Shown here in pieces: positions 1 through 8,852 of a stretch of 64,000 nucleotides of DNA. The stretch comes from Agarivorans albus. Its GTDB lineage: Bacteria; Pseudomonadota; Gammaproteobacteria; Enterobacterales; Celerinatantimonadaceae. Numbering within the stretch: position 1 is the first letter of the stretch; every line of letters starts with the position of its first letter. The translations under genes were made by a program, and so were the position numbers. The stretch is taken from positions 1,544,972 through 1,608,971 of the forward strand of contig NZ_AP023032.1 of NCBI RefSeq assembly GCF_019670105.1, read 5' to 3'. Under the pieces are notes generated by a model. It worked only from the letters and a program-made list of their open reading frames with translations. It had not been told where the DNA came from and ran no database searches.

Positions 1-104
1 ACGGGGTCTGTTGGGTCTAGTGGGGTGGCAGGGGAGTCGCTACTGCTATTACATCCAACAACTATTAAGCCAAGAACAACTGGCAGGTACTTCTTAAAGT
101 ACAT
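1..104 (-). CDS. Lipoprotein N-terminus, partial (runs off left edge)
   Basis: On the minus strand an ATG at 104-102 follows a GGAGA Shine-Dalgarno sequence at 109-113 and opens a frame to the window edge. The 34 visible residues are a classic lipoprotein leader: MYFKKYL, a hydrophobic stretch, then a lipobox ending VVGC with the lipidated cysteine at residue 18. A Ser/Asp/Pro/Thr-rich linker follows, as is usual just after the lipidation site. The function cannot be told because the mature domain lies outside the window. The gene diverges from the OLD-type nuclease gene at 572. Confidence 0.75.
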   Translation of the reverse strand, partial: MYFKKYLPVVLGLIVVGCNSSSDSPATPLDPTDP

Positions 105-571
105 GGGATCTCCTTTTCACTGTTTGTTAATGGTAAGCGGGTAAAGCAATAAGCGACATTTTACTCAATAGTTATCAATAAAAAGTGATCGTATTAATAT
201 ATTTTAATAATACATATAAAGATTTGGTGATTAAGGTCGAGTTATAAAGCCTTTAGATGAAAGCTTTGTTCATGCTTAGTGGCAAGCTTACTCAATTATC
301 TCTCTTTATAAGTAGTACAAAATAGATAGGATTGAGTTGAAACAATGAGGCTGGTGGGTGGTTATAAGCGCTTGAGACTCAAGTTACTTAGAGCCCTGTA
401 ATTCAATTCCTTCTTTTTGCAAGGTCTGCATCCTTTGATGCTGACTTTTTTGTCAATTTGTTGTTCTAGATTGCTGATTGGTCATATAAATGCTGTTAGG
501 CTGGCTTTATTCCTCTGAAGAAGCGGATAGTTAGCATAAATTTAGTAACCGGTAGATTTCGAGACGTATAG
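105..571. other. AT-rich intergenic region between divergent genes
   Basis: This 467-base gap holds the divergent promoters of the lipoprotein gene and the OLD-nuclease gene. It is strongly AT-rich, especially 170-240. A small hairpin (CTTGA, GAC, TCAAG) lies at 371-383. I see no coding frame with a ribosome site and no complete RNA gene. Confidence 0.5.
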
Positions 572-2248
572 ATGAAAATTGAAAATTTGAGGGTAAGAAA
601 CTTCAGAACCATTGGCCAAGAACAAACGGTCGATCTAACTAAAGGCTTAACAGTTGTTGGTCCCAATAGCAGTGGTAAAACAAATATTCTTAAAGCTATA
701 GAGATGATATTTACAGGTTTTGAGAATAAGTTAGGTTATGAAACAAAGAGCGACAAAACATTTGGAGTTACAACTGGTCAAACAACAATTACCGTGACGT
801 TTAGTGGTGATGTAGATGGTGTTGATAAGGACTTTTTTGAGCTTTATCAAGAACTCAATAATATGCTAGAAGAGCCAAAAAGCTCTATTGATAGATTTCA
901 GCTATACCTTTCCTTTCCAAACTCAGAAAAACCTAAATATGTTTTCTTTACTAATGAGAAACGAAAGCCAGATACAACAAAACCATTCTCTAGAATTCAA
1001 AGGCAAGCCGTGTCTTTATTGCTAGATAAATTTGTATGTCATTATGTTCCATCATCCAAGAGTATCGATGATTTGTACACTTCTTTATTACAACCGTTTA
1101 TAAAAAGGTCTGTTTCTCGAGTTTTAAACGATAAGTTACAAGAAATAAATGAGAGCTTGAGTGAGATATCTAGTCATTTAGATGAACAGCTAAAAGTGGC
1201 AGGGCTAGAGCATATAAGCTCTCATTTTACATTACCAAATAACTCACTGGAAGAGTTGATACATAAGTTTGAATTTCATCTATCCGACCCAAACAAAACT
1301 GCTATCGATCGCAAGGGTATGGGGATACAAGCTTCTGCTATATTGGCTTCATTTTTATGGATAACTAAAGAAGAAAAGAAACTAGATAAAAACCCTATCT
1401 GGTTAATTGAAGAACCCGAGTCGTATTTGCATCCAGAATTAGCAGACTCTTGTCACAAAATGCTGGAAGAAATCAATAATGAAGCATTATTAGTTACCAC
1501 AACGCATTCATTGGGTTTTGTTTCACAAGACCCACAAAGAGTTGTTGGTACAGTAAACAACGGTACAGAAACAAAAGTTATAAAATATGACAGTTATGTT
1601 GAGGCAACAACGTCAATAAGGAAAGCTCTAGGCGTTAGGTTTAGCGATTTTTACAATTTGGGAGTATCAAATATTTTTGTGGAAGGTAAATCAGATAGGG
1701 AAGTATTTAAATGGTTCTTGGAGAAAGTTCCCTCAGATAGTGAAGGAGGGCATGAATGGCCATTTGTTAGAAAGTCTGAAGTCTTAGACTTTACTGGTGT
1801 AGCTGGCATGGAAGGGTTTATGAAGGCTACATACGAATACATTTATAGCGAAAGGCCCGTAGTAACTGTGCTAGACGGAGATACAGCTGGTGATAAAACT
1901 AGACGTACACTACAACAATACTTTGGTAACAAAAGTATACCTTTTCAAACTAAAAAGGACTTTGTGACTTTACATGATGGTTTTTCACTAGAAGGTCTTT
2001 TCCCCCACGAATGGATAATTGAAGTCTATGATGAGCATCCGAATTGGTTTAGTGATTTTGATACCGATGTTGAAGGGAAGCTTAAACCTTTTACGGTTAA
2101 AACAAACAATAATAAACAGCAGCTTAGAAATTATTTAGTAACTAAAGCTGAAAATGAAGATGATTTTGTCTGGGCAGCTAGGTTTAAAACTGTCTTCGAT
2201 GCGGTAGAAAAAGCATTAGAAACAAAAAACAAAGCAGTCTACGGGTAG
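572..2248 (+). CDS. OLD-family ATP-dependent nuclease (AAA ATPase + TOPRIM)
   Basis: This 558-residue protein has the layout of OLD (overcoming lysogenization defect) nucleases. An SMC/ABC-like ATPase comes first, with Walker A GPNSSGKT at residues 30-37 and a Walker B/signature region WLIEEPESYLHPE near 278-290. A TOPRIM nuclease domain follows, with FVEGKSD near 369-375 as the acidic metal-binding start and LDGDTAGD near 434-441 as the DxD site. OLD proteins cut DNA and act in phage exclusion, either alone or with partners such as the UvrD-like helicase of Gabija. No helicase is present here; the next gene, 49 bases on, encodes a HEXXH protein. The ATG start has only a weak upstream purine run. 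Base composition is clearly more AT-rich than the put genes, suggesting transfer. The family call is firm; a defence role is inferred. Confidence 0.85.
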   Translation: MKIENLRVRNFRTIGQEQTVDLTKGLTVVGPNSSGKTNILKAIEMIFTGFENKLGYETKSDKTFGVTTGQTTITVTFSGDVDGVDKDFFELYQELNNMLEEPKSSIDRFQLYLSFPNSEKPKYVFFTNEKRKPDTTKPFSRIQRQAVSLLLDKFVCHYVPSSKSIDDLYTSLLQPFIKRSVSRVLNDKLQEINESLSEISSHLDEQLKVAGLEHISSHFTLPNNSLEELIHKFEFHLSDPNKTAIDRKGMGIQASAILASFLWITKEEKKLDKNPIWLIEEPESYLHPELADSCHKMLEEINNEALLVTTTHSLGFVSQDPQRVVGTVNNGTETKVIKYDSYVEATTSIRKALGVRFSDFYNLGVSNIFVEGKSDREVFKWFLEKVPSDSEGGHEWPFVRKSEVLDFTGVAGMEGFMKATYEYIYSERPVVTVLDGDTAGDKTRRTLQQYFGNKSIPFQTKKDFVTLHDGFSLEGLFPHEWIIEVYDEHPNWFSDFDTDVEGKLKPFTVKTNNNKQQLRNYLVTKAENEDDFVWAARFKTVFDAVEKALETKNKAVYG

Positions 2249-2297
2249 TTGATAAACTAAGAAGTTTTTAGTAGGCGTTATGCCTTAGGAGTATTAG

Positions 2298-2813
2298 TTG
2301 AGTCTAGATGATATTTTAAGTCTTGCTGTGAATGAACTAGAGAAGATGTTTGGTGCGCGTAATCATTCGAGGAATATACTTCCAGTAGAGGTTCATTCAA
2401 ATGTCCCCCAAGTCTTTTATCCTAATAAGAAAAACATTCGAGTAAAGATTGGAAACTCATGTTTAAACGAAAACCACAGAGCATACTATCAATTAGGTCA
2501 TGAAGCTGTACATTTGTTGTCTCCTGTAGATTTTGAAGTGACTACAGTTTTAGAGGAAGGTGTAGCGGTTTGGTTCTCACATGATTTTATGAAAAGGCAT
2601 TCAGGAGTTACTTGGGATAGCTCTGGTGATGATAGGTATGACCGAGCATGGCATTTGGTAGAACTTGTGCTTGATGAATCAGAGGCGGCTTTGAAAGACA
2701 TTCGTGATAAGTTCGGATGTTTTTCGCCGTTAACAGCAGATAATATTTTAGAGATTGTACCTAAATTAGACCGACAGGTAGCCATTAATCTGGCTGAGAG
2801 GTTCCATAATTAA
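2298..2813 (+). CDS. Small HEXXH putative metallopeptidase, partner of the OLD nuclease
   Basis: I do not recognise the family of this 171-residue protein. It has a zinc-peptidase signature: HEAVH at residues 68-72 and a Glu pair at 86-87 in LEEGVAVWF, resembling the HEXXH...EGxA pattern of gluzincins. There is no signal peptide or membrane segment, so it is probably cytosolic. The start is a TTG at 2298 with a GGAG Shine-Dalgarno sequence six bases upstream; the next in-frame Met (residue 19) would still keep the motif. It lies 49 bases after the OLD-type gene, on the same strand and with the same AT-rich composition, so the two are probably one transcription unit and one functional cassette. 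Peptidase activity is inferred from the motif only. Confidence 0.65.
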   Translation: MSLDDILSLAVNELEKMFGARNHSRNILPVEVHSNVPQVFYPNKKNIRVKIGNSCLNENHRAYYQLGHEAVHLLSPVDFEVTTVLEEGVAVWFSHDFMKRHSGVTWDSSGDDRYDRAWHLVELVLDESEAALKDIRDKFGCFSPLTADNILEIVPKLDRQVAINLAERFHN

Positions 2814-2920
2814 AAAGTCAGTTAATATGAAACTAAAACAGTTGGTAGATTTTGATAAGCTAAATCCGGCGCACTTAAATTGAAACTGTAGGCATTAACT
2901 GCTCAACGACATTAAGTATT

Positions 2921-2954
2921 AAAAAGCCGCTTACCCTTGGGTAAACGGCTTTTT
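2921..2954. terminator. Bidirectional rho-independent terminator
   Basis: AAAAAGCCG and CGGCTTTT arms flank an inner TTACC/GGTAA pairing around a short loop, with A-runs on the left and T-runs on the right. It lies between the converging OLD/HEXXH unit and putP, so it can end transcription from both sides. Confidence 0.8.
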
Positions 2955-2989
2955 GTTTAGCTGTATTTAACTGCCTTGCGGTTAACGGC

Positions 2990-4486
2990 TTAGTCTAATT
3001 CTACCAGCTGTTTTTCGTATTTAGCGTGAATGCTATGAATTGCTGGTGTTGCGCCACCTGTGGCTTTGCTCACTGCAATAATGGCAATGCTGGCGAAGAG
3101 GAAGCCGGGAACAATTTCATAAATGTCGAACAAGCCGCCACTTAGTTGTTTCCACACTACTACGGTTACGCCGCCTAACACTACGCCGGCTAGTGCGCCG
3201 TTGCGGTTCATGTCTTTCCAGAACAAGCTAAGTAGTAGTGCAGGGCCAAAGGCTGCGCCAAATCCTGCCCATGCGTAAGACACCAAACCTAGTACCGAGC
3301 TTTCTGGGTTCATGGCCAGAATTAAAGCCACTATCGACAATGCGACTACGGCGATACGGCCAACCTTAACAATCTCTTGTTGGCTGGCTTGCGGGCGAAA
3401 AACTTGTTTGTAGAAGTCTTCGGCTAAGGCAGATGACGATACTAATAATTGTGAGTCGGCAGTACTCATAATCGCGGCCAAAATAGCTGCTAATAGTATG
3501 CCGGCAATTACTGGGTGGAAAATTGCATTAACCAACAGCATAAAGATGGTTTCGCCATCTTTAATATCGCCACCTAGGTGAGAATCTACATACAAAATGC
3601 CCACTACACCAATGAGTAGTGCGCCAGCCATAGATAGAGCTGTCCAGCTTACTGCGATGCGACGGGCGGTGCCGATGTCTTTGTTGCTTCGAGTGGCCTG
3701 AAAACGCGCCAAAATATGTGGCTGACCAAAGTAACCTAAACCCCAAGCCACTAGCGAGATAATGGCAATGGCCGATAAAGGCTCGCCTTTTACGTCGGTC
3801 CAAAGGTTTAGTAGTTCTGGGTTTTTAAGAGTGAGGGCTTGGCTTAAGTCTCCAAAAGAGCCTTCCATTGCGGCAATTGGCACGATCATTAAGGCGGCGG
3901 CCATTAATAAACCTTGCACTAAGTCGGTCCAAGATACTGCTAAAAAGCCACCAAACAGGGTGTAAGACACCACACAAATGGTGCCGACAATAACTGCGGT
4001 GGTGTAGTCTAAACCAAATACTGTTTCAAACAGTTTGCCGCCAGCCACTAAGCCAGAGCTGGTATAGAACAAGAAAAACAGCAAGATAAAGAAGGCTGAG
4101 ATTGATTGCAGTAACTTAGATTTATCTTCAAAACGGCGCGCAAAAAACTCAGGAATGGTTAAGGCGTTATCCATCACGATGGAGTAGGTGCGTAGGCGTT
4201 TGGCGCAAATCAGCCAGTTTAACCAGGTGCCAACGAGTAAGCCGCCGGCCAACCAAATGGCCTCGATACCGGCTGCGTAAGCGTAGCCAGGTAAACCAAG
4301 CAGTAACCAACCACTCATATCGGATGCACCAGCCGATAAGGCTGCGGGCCATGGGCCTAGTGAGCGACCACCTAAGAAGTAATCTTCAGAGTTGGCGGTG
4401 CGTTTATAGGCGTAAATGCCAATTGATAGCATAACGATTAGATAGGCTATAAATGTAGCACTGATAGCAAAGCTATTTTCAATCAT
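2990..4486 (-). CDS. putP: Sodium/proline symporter PutP
   Basis: This 498-residue inner-membrane protein of the sodium:solute symporter family imports L-proline with Na+. It has about thirteen hydrophobic segments. The highly conserved N-terminal stretch EDYFLGGRSLGPW leads into ASDMSGW, where D56 and S58 correspond to the Na+-site residues D55 and S57 of E. coli PutP. Length matches the family (about 500). The ATG follows an AAGGA site. It is the last gene of the put cluster, 80 bases behind the small ALDH-like gene. An imperfect dyad (TGCTGA, GT, TCAGCA) lies at 4503-4516 just upstream of the start. The imported substrate feeds PutA encoded upstream. Confidence 0.95.
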   Translation of the reverse strand: MIENSFAISATFIAYLIVMLSIGIYAYKRTANSEDYFLGGRSLGPWPAALSAGASDMSGWLLLGLPGYAYAAGIEAIWLAGGLLVGTWLNWLICAKRLRTYSIVMDNALTIPEFFARRFEDKSKLLQSISAFFILLFFLFYTSSGLVAGGKLFETVFGLDYTTAVIVGTICVVSYTLFGGFLAVSWTDLVQGLLMAAALMIVPIAAMEGSFGDLSQALTLKNPELLNLWTDVKGEPLSAIAIISLVAWGLGYFGQPHILARFQATRSNKDIGTARRIAVSWTALSMAGALLIGVVGILYVDSHLGGDIKDGETIFMLLVNAIFHPVIAGILLAAILAAIMSTADSQLLVSSSALAEDFYKQVFRPQASQQEIVKVGRIAVVALSIVALILAMNPESSVLGLVSYAWAGFGAAFGPALLLSLFWKDMNRNGALAGVVLGGVTVVVWKQLSGGLFDIYEIVPGFLFASIAIIAVSKATGGATPAIHSIHAKYEKQLVELD

Positions 4487-4566
4487 TCCTTTTTCCTTTT
4501 ATTGCTGAGTTCAGCATGTTGGTTTATTTGGGTTGTCGCCGCTAATGGCTAACCAGGCCTTTAGGT

Positions 4567-5265
4567 TTATTCGCCGCTGCCTAGCTCAAGCAGGCTGGCG
4601 TTACCACCCACGGCGGTAATGTTTATGGTTCGTGTGCGCTCGGTAATAAAGCGCAAACAAAGTGTTGGTTCACTGAGTTGGCTAAGGTTGCGCATATCGG
4701 TTTCATATACGAACTGCGCAAGTTGGCCATCTCGCTCTGCCGCCAACTGGTTGTAGTGCATGCAGTTTTGCTTAGTGCCTGCTAATGCAATGCCCGCAAC
4801 TAGGCTGTTTTGTGCAAGTTGCGGTCCCAAGGTATAAGCCAAGGGCTGTGCCACTCTATCTGGGCAGCCTGCACGTAGTAGGTCGCTCAGTATTACGTCT
4901 ATCGGGCTATTTGCTGCACAACAAATAACGGTATTACCAGCCACTAACGCTGCGGCCATTAAACCTACTAGTGCTTCGTTGCTAGCAGTTTCATCGGCCA
5001 CCAACAAAAAACAGCCACGGCCAGCGGTATATAGCTGGTTGCTTTCGCCTGTAGGCCCTTGTAGCTCATGCTCGTTAGCAATAAGCGCTAGGGCTTGTTG
5101 GCATTGAAAACGGATCATTGCTGCACATTCGTGGTAGCTTTGGTCTCGTTGGCCAAGCTGTTGTGACCAAGCGAGCAGTAACTCGCTACGTTGAGCCACC
5201 GTTTGTTGCTGCCAAGCATCTTGCACCGCAAGACTTTGTTTTAATACTTTGTTAGTCGTGGTCAT
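4567..5265 (-). CDS. Stand-alone C-terminal ALDH-superfamily domain of PutA (P5C dehydrogenase-like)
   Basis: This 232-residue protein resembles the extra C-terminal aldehyde-dehydrogenase-superfamily domain of long PutA enzymes, not a full dehydrogenase. It keeps the Rossmann-like LVGLMAAALVAGNTVIC segment but shows no catalytic Cys or Glu motif. Its end, INITAVGGNASLLELGSG, is the conserved terminal motif that closes the tunnel in long PutAs. The ATG at 5265 starts one base after the putA stop, with AGGAG eight bases upstream. A Met 21 bases earlier would overlap putA and is less likely. Coupling to putA suggests the product docks on PutA in trans. I recall small P5C-dehydrogenase-like genes beside putA in Vibrio, which argues against a simple frameshift. 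Confidence 0.75.
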   Translation of the reverse strand: MTTTNKVLKQSLAVQDAWQQQTVAQRSELLLAWSQQLGQRDQSYHECAAMIRFQCQQALALIANEHELQGPTGESNQLYTAGRGCFLLVADETASNEALVGLMAAALVAGNTVICCAANSPIDVILSDLLRAGCPDRVAQPLAYTLGPQLAQNSLVAGIALAGTKQNCMHYNQLAAERDGQLAQFVYETDMRNLSQLSEPTLCLRFITERTRTINITAVGGNASLLELGSGE

Positions 5266-5266
5266 A

Positions 5267-8200
5267 TTAGTGCTCCTGCTGGGCAAGGGTAGTGCTTATG
5301 TTCGCCTTAGCAAAACGGTACAAATAGTGCGGGCCACCCGCTTTAGGACCAGTGCCAGAAAGACCCTGACCACCAAAAGGCTGTACCCCTACAACGGCAC
5401 CTACTTGATCTCGATTTACGTAGCAATTACCCACTCGAGCACGCTGCTCGATATGCCGATAGGTACTTTCATTACGACTATGCACGCCCAAGGTTAAACC
5501 AAATCCACTTTGATTTATTTGATCGATCACCCTATCAAGTTGATTTGATTGATATTTAATCACATGCAAAATAGGGCCAAAGTGTTCTTGAGTAAGTTGA
5601 GCAATGTCTTCAATTTGATAAGCGCACGGCGCAACAAAGCTGCCTTTGCTGCAATCTTCTGGAAGCGCTACTTGGTAAATGAGCTGAGCATTCTTTTCTA
5701 ACCAGCTAATATGAGCCTGCAGTTTTGTTTGAGCTTGTGGGTCTATCACTGGGCCCACATCGGTACATAGTTTTTCTGGATTACCAATGGCCAGTTCTTG
5801 CATAGCTCCAGCAATCAGCGAATAGACGCGTTCGGCTATATCCTCTTGAATAAACAATACCCGCAGCGCCGAGCAGCGCTGGCCTGCCGAGGCAAAGGCT
5901 GAGCGTAATACATCTCTTACTACTTGCTCGGGCAGGGCGGTGCTGTCTACTATCATGGCGTTTTGGCCACCGGTTTCGGCGATAAACGGCACTGGCAAGG
6001 CATCGCGTTTAGCCAGCTGTTTGTTAATGGCTTGCGCAGTTGGCGTTGAGCCGGTGAAGGCAACACCTGCGATTCGTTTATCGCTGCATAAGGTTTGCCC
6101 TAGCAACGCGCCATTGCCCAGTATGAGTTGGATAACTTGCTTAGGAATACCTGTTTCTAGTAGTAACTCGATACAGCGAGCAGCAATAAGGCTGGTTTGC
6201 TCGGCAGGCTTGGCGACGACGCAATTACCGGCAACCAAGGCGGCAGATATTTGGCCGATAAAAATGGCTAAGGGGAAATTCCAAGGGCTAATGCACACAA
6301 ATATGCCACGCCCTTGGTAACTGACATGCTGCGCTTCATCACGAAACGAGCGTTGCTGCATAGGTGAGCTAAAGTGTTGAATGGCTTGCTGCGGGTAGTA
6401 GCGTAAAAAATCTACTGCTTCGCGAATTTCGTCAATGCTATCTAAAACTGTTTTGCCCGCTTCGCGATGGCACAAGGCCACTAACTCTGGCATGTTTTGT
6501 TCTAGCTTATCGGCTAAGTGCAGCAAGTAGTTGGCACGTTGGCTTACTGGTGTTTGTTGCCATAGTTGGCAGCCTTGTTCTGCTACATTAATTGCCTGCA
6601 AGGCTTGTTCTGCATTGGCCCACTTTACTTCTCCAACCTGCTGAGTTCGTTGGTAAGGCGCTGTTATAAGATGGTGTTCGCCACTTTGAGTTTGCCCTTC
6701 AATAATTGAGCTGGCTTGCCATTGGTGATTGCCTAAAAACTGGCTGACTTGTTGCTCAAAGGGCTGCCATTCACTTTCTATGTCGGTGGCGATGCCTTGG
6801 GAGTTTTGCCGTTGCTCACCAAACAATTGTGGAGGCAGGGCTATTTTGGGGTTATGTAAGCAGCTGCGTGATTGCAATAAATCTACCGGATGCACGGTTA
6901 AATCGGTGACCGGACAACGGGCATCTACTAAGCGATGAACAAACGAGCTATTAGCGCCATTTTCCAATAAACGGCGCACCAAATAAGGCAGCAAATCTTT
7001 ATGGCTGCCCACCGGGGCGTAAATGCGTACTTCGCTATTTAGCAGTTGTTTGGCATGGCTATATAGCGCATCGCCCATGCCGTGTAAGCGCTGAAACTCA
7101 AAGTCTTGGTGAGTTGCCATCGCCGACACCGCTGCAATAGTTTGCGCGTTATGGCTGGCAAACTGCGGGTAAATAAGCCCACGAATATGCTCACTAAGTA
7201 ACAAACGCGCACAGGCCAAATAGCTCACGTCGGTGGCTTCTTTGCGTGTAAATACCGGGTAGCCGTGGTGGCCATGTTGTTGAGACAACTTTAACTCGCT
7301 GTCCCAATAGGCGCCTTTTACTAAGCGCATGGGAATGACATCGCCTTGCTGCTTGGCCAGTGTAGCTAACCAAGCAATTACTGCTAATGCTCGCTTTGAG
7401 TAGGCCTGCACCACTAAACCGAATTTGCCCCAGCCTTTAACTGCTTGGTGCTGGTAGAGTTTGGCAAATAGCTTTAAGGATATTTCTAGGCGGTCGGCTT
7501 CTTCGGCATCAATGGTAATGGCAACATCCTGTGCTCGGGCATGTTTTAGCAATGCTAAAACCGTATCAAACAACTCTTGTAGTACCTTTTCGTGGTTGGC
7601 TGCTTCGTAGCGAGGATGTAAGGCCGAGAGCTTGATTGATACCGAGGCCGCAGGGTGAGCTTCACTAGTACTTGAGCGTTGCTTAGCCACAACGCTAATA
7701 GCTTGGTGATAGTCATTAAAATACTTTTGAGCATCTTGGCGGGTAAGGGCCGATTCGCCCAGCATATCAAAAGAATAAGCAAAGCCTTGTTGTTGCAAAG
7801 GCTCGCCATTGTTTAAGGCTTCTTGAATATTGCGGCCTAGTACAAACTGATGCCCCATTATTTTCATGGCTTGATGCATGGCTTGGCGGATTACCGGCTC
7901 GGAGAATTTGTTTACTAGCTTGTTGAGCACCTTGCTGGCTTGGCCATCTTGTGGGGTATCTAAACTCACTACTTTACCGGTTAGCATTAAACCCCAGGTA
8001 GAAGCATTTACAAACAGTGAGTCTGAGTTTTTAAGGTGAGACTTCCAGTCTGCCACGCTCATTTTGTCACGAATTAGCGCGTCGGCGGTGGCACTATCGG
8101 GAATGCGCATTAGCGCTTCTGCCAAGCACATCAGCAGAATACCTTCGCGGGTATCTAGGCTGTATTCAAGCAGCAGGGCGTCGATCATTTGCACGGCATT

Positions 8201-8419
8201 TTTGTCGGCGCGAACTCGCTCGATAAGTTGAGTGGCCAACACTGTAGTTTGGGTTAATTCACTTGGGCTAGGTTTAGCGAGTGGGATAAGTTGGCTTAAC
8301 CAGCTTGATTCGTTTACAGCGTAAAGCGGCGAAATGCATTGCCAAACCTTGGTTAAGGGCTGCTCAATAAACGAAGCTTGGGTCATGGCCTTAGCATCGA
8401 GTTGCATAGTGTTGTGCAT
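5267..8419 (-). CDS. putA: Bifunctional proline dehydrogenase / P5C dehydrogenase PutA
   Basis: PutA oxidises proline to pyrroline-5-carboxylate with FAD, then to glutamate with NAD+, passing the intermediate inside the protein. The 1050-residue chain shows the proline-dehydrogenase barrel (RLVKGAYWDSE near residue 363) and a full aldehyde dehydrogenase domain (AFTGST, then AETGGQNA with the general-base Glu near 810, and AGQRCSALR with the catalytic Cys near 846). It lacks the N-terminal ribbon-helix-helix of E. coli PutA, so it should not repress its own operon; the AraC-type gene upstream fits that. It also lacks the extra C-terminal domain, which the next gene encodes. I chose the ATG at 8419, preceded by GAGGA; an in-frame ATG at 8440 has its purine run too close. 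Confidence 0.93.
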   Translation of the reverse strand: MHNTMQLDAKAMTQASFIEQPLTKVWQCISPLYAVNESSWLSQLIPLAKPSPSELTQTTVLATQLIERVRADKNAVQMIDALLLEYSLDTREGILLMCLAEALMRIPDSATADALIRDKMSVADWKSHLKNSDSLFVNASTWGLMLTGKVVSLDTPQDGQASKVLNKLVNKFSEPVIRQAMHQAMKIMGHQFVLGRNIQEALNNGEPLQQQGFAYSFDMLGESALTRQDAQKYFNDYHQAISVVAKQRSSTSEAHPAASVSIKLSALHPRYEAANHEKVLQELFDTVLALLKHARAQDVAITIDAEEADRLEISLKLFAKLYQHQAVKGWGKFGLVVQAYSKRALAVIAWLATLAKQQGDVIPMRLVKGAYWDSELKLSQQHGHHGYPVFTRKEATDVSYLACARLLLSEHIRGLIYPQFASHNAQTIAAVSAMATHQDFEFQRLHGMGDALYSHAKQLLNSEVRIYAPVGSHKDLLPYLVRRLLENGANSSFVHRLVDARCPVTDLTVHPVDLLQSRSCLHNPKIALPPQLFGEQRQNSQGIATDIESEWQPFEQQVSQFLGNHQWQASSIIEGQTQSGEHHLITAPYQRTQQVGEVKWANAEQALQAINVAEQGCQLWQQTPVSQRANYLLHLADKLEQNMPELVALCHREAGKTVLDSIDEIREAVDFLRYYPQQAIQHFSSPMQQRSFRDEAQHVSYQGRGIFVCISPWNFPLAIFIGQISAALVAGNCVVAKPAEQTSLIAARCIELLLETGIPKQVIQLILGNGALLGQTLCSDKRIAGVAFTGSTPTAQAINKQLAKRDALPVPFIAETGGQNAMIVDSTALPEQVVRDVLRSAFASAGQRCSALRVLFIQEDIAERVYSLIAGAMQELAIGNPEKLCTDVGPVIDPQAQTKLQAHISWLEKNAQLIYQVALPEDCSKGSFVAPCAYQIEDIAQLTQEHFGPILHVIKYQSNQLDRVIDQINQSGFGLTLGVHSRNESTYRHIEQRARVGNCYVNRDQVGAVVGVQPFGGQGLSGTGPKAGGPHYLYRFAKANISTTLAQQEH

Positions 8420-8852
8420 GCTGGGTCCTCGTGTTGCCATCCTCTGCGAGGGGACAGAGAATGTTACGGCTTTGTTATTTAGAGGCCGATTGTAGAGCGC
8501 TTTGGGCGTCGCGTATTTCGAAAAACTCCGCGTTTTTTTCGAAATTCTCTGTTGATGAACAAAAAGCGAAGCAAGCGTTTAACAATCTATTTAACCTGAA
8601 CTCGCGACAAGGGAGTGACATTAACTCTCCTACCCAGTGCTTAATCTAGCTTCATGTTTCTGGCGAGATAGTTTTACTTAGTTCTAGGCGAAACTGCGCG
8701 CCAATAGTTAGCTTATTGCAAGTGGCTTCAACACTGAAATAAGTAAAAATAGCCCTTAGAAATCGGTTTATTATCCCGAGCTCAGGTTATTCACGTTGCT
8801 TATTTATAGTGTAGTCAGCCTAGGTGGGGCGAGCGAAGGCGACGTGGATGTT
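8420..8852. other. put control region upstream of putA
   Basis: This 433-base gap separates putA from the end of the AraC-type gene; both are transcribed leftwards. It should contain the putA promoter and activator sites. The clearest structure is the inverted repeat at 8515-8545. I see no supported small gene. Confidence 0.45.
8515..8545. promoter_or_regulatory. 11-bp inverted repeat upstream of putA (candidate operator)
   Basis: Perfect arms ATTTCGAAAAA (8515-8525) and TTTTTCGAAAT (8535-8545) are separated by nine bases, about 95 bases upstream of the putA start. Each arm contains the self-complementary core TTCGAA. An AT-rich symmetric site upstream of a regulated catabolic operon fits a dimer-binding operator. 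The T-run could also make it a weak terminator for the AraC-type gene upstream. Confidence 0.4.

Noticed and set aside
345-425. Possible degenerate tRNA or attachment-site remnant near the OLD gene
   Set aside because: The CTTGA-GAC-TCAAG hairpin and a TTCAATTCC-like stretch recall tRNA arms, but I could not find an acceptor stem, a proper seven-base anticodon loop or a matching repeat on the other side of the islet.
2260-2910. Integron-type attC sites around the HEXXH gene
   Set aside because: TAGGCGTTATGCC at about 2271-2284 looks like a cassette border, but I found no paired core sites or long imperfect hairpin, and no integrase is in the window.
4567-5300. putA frameshift creating a false small gene
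   Set aside because: The small gene has its own strong ribosome site directly after the putA stop, and I recall the same split in Vibrio, so a real separate gene is more likely.
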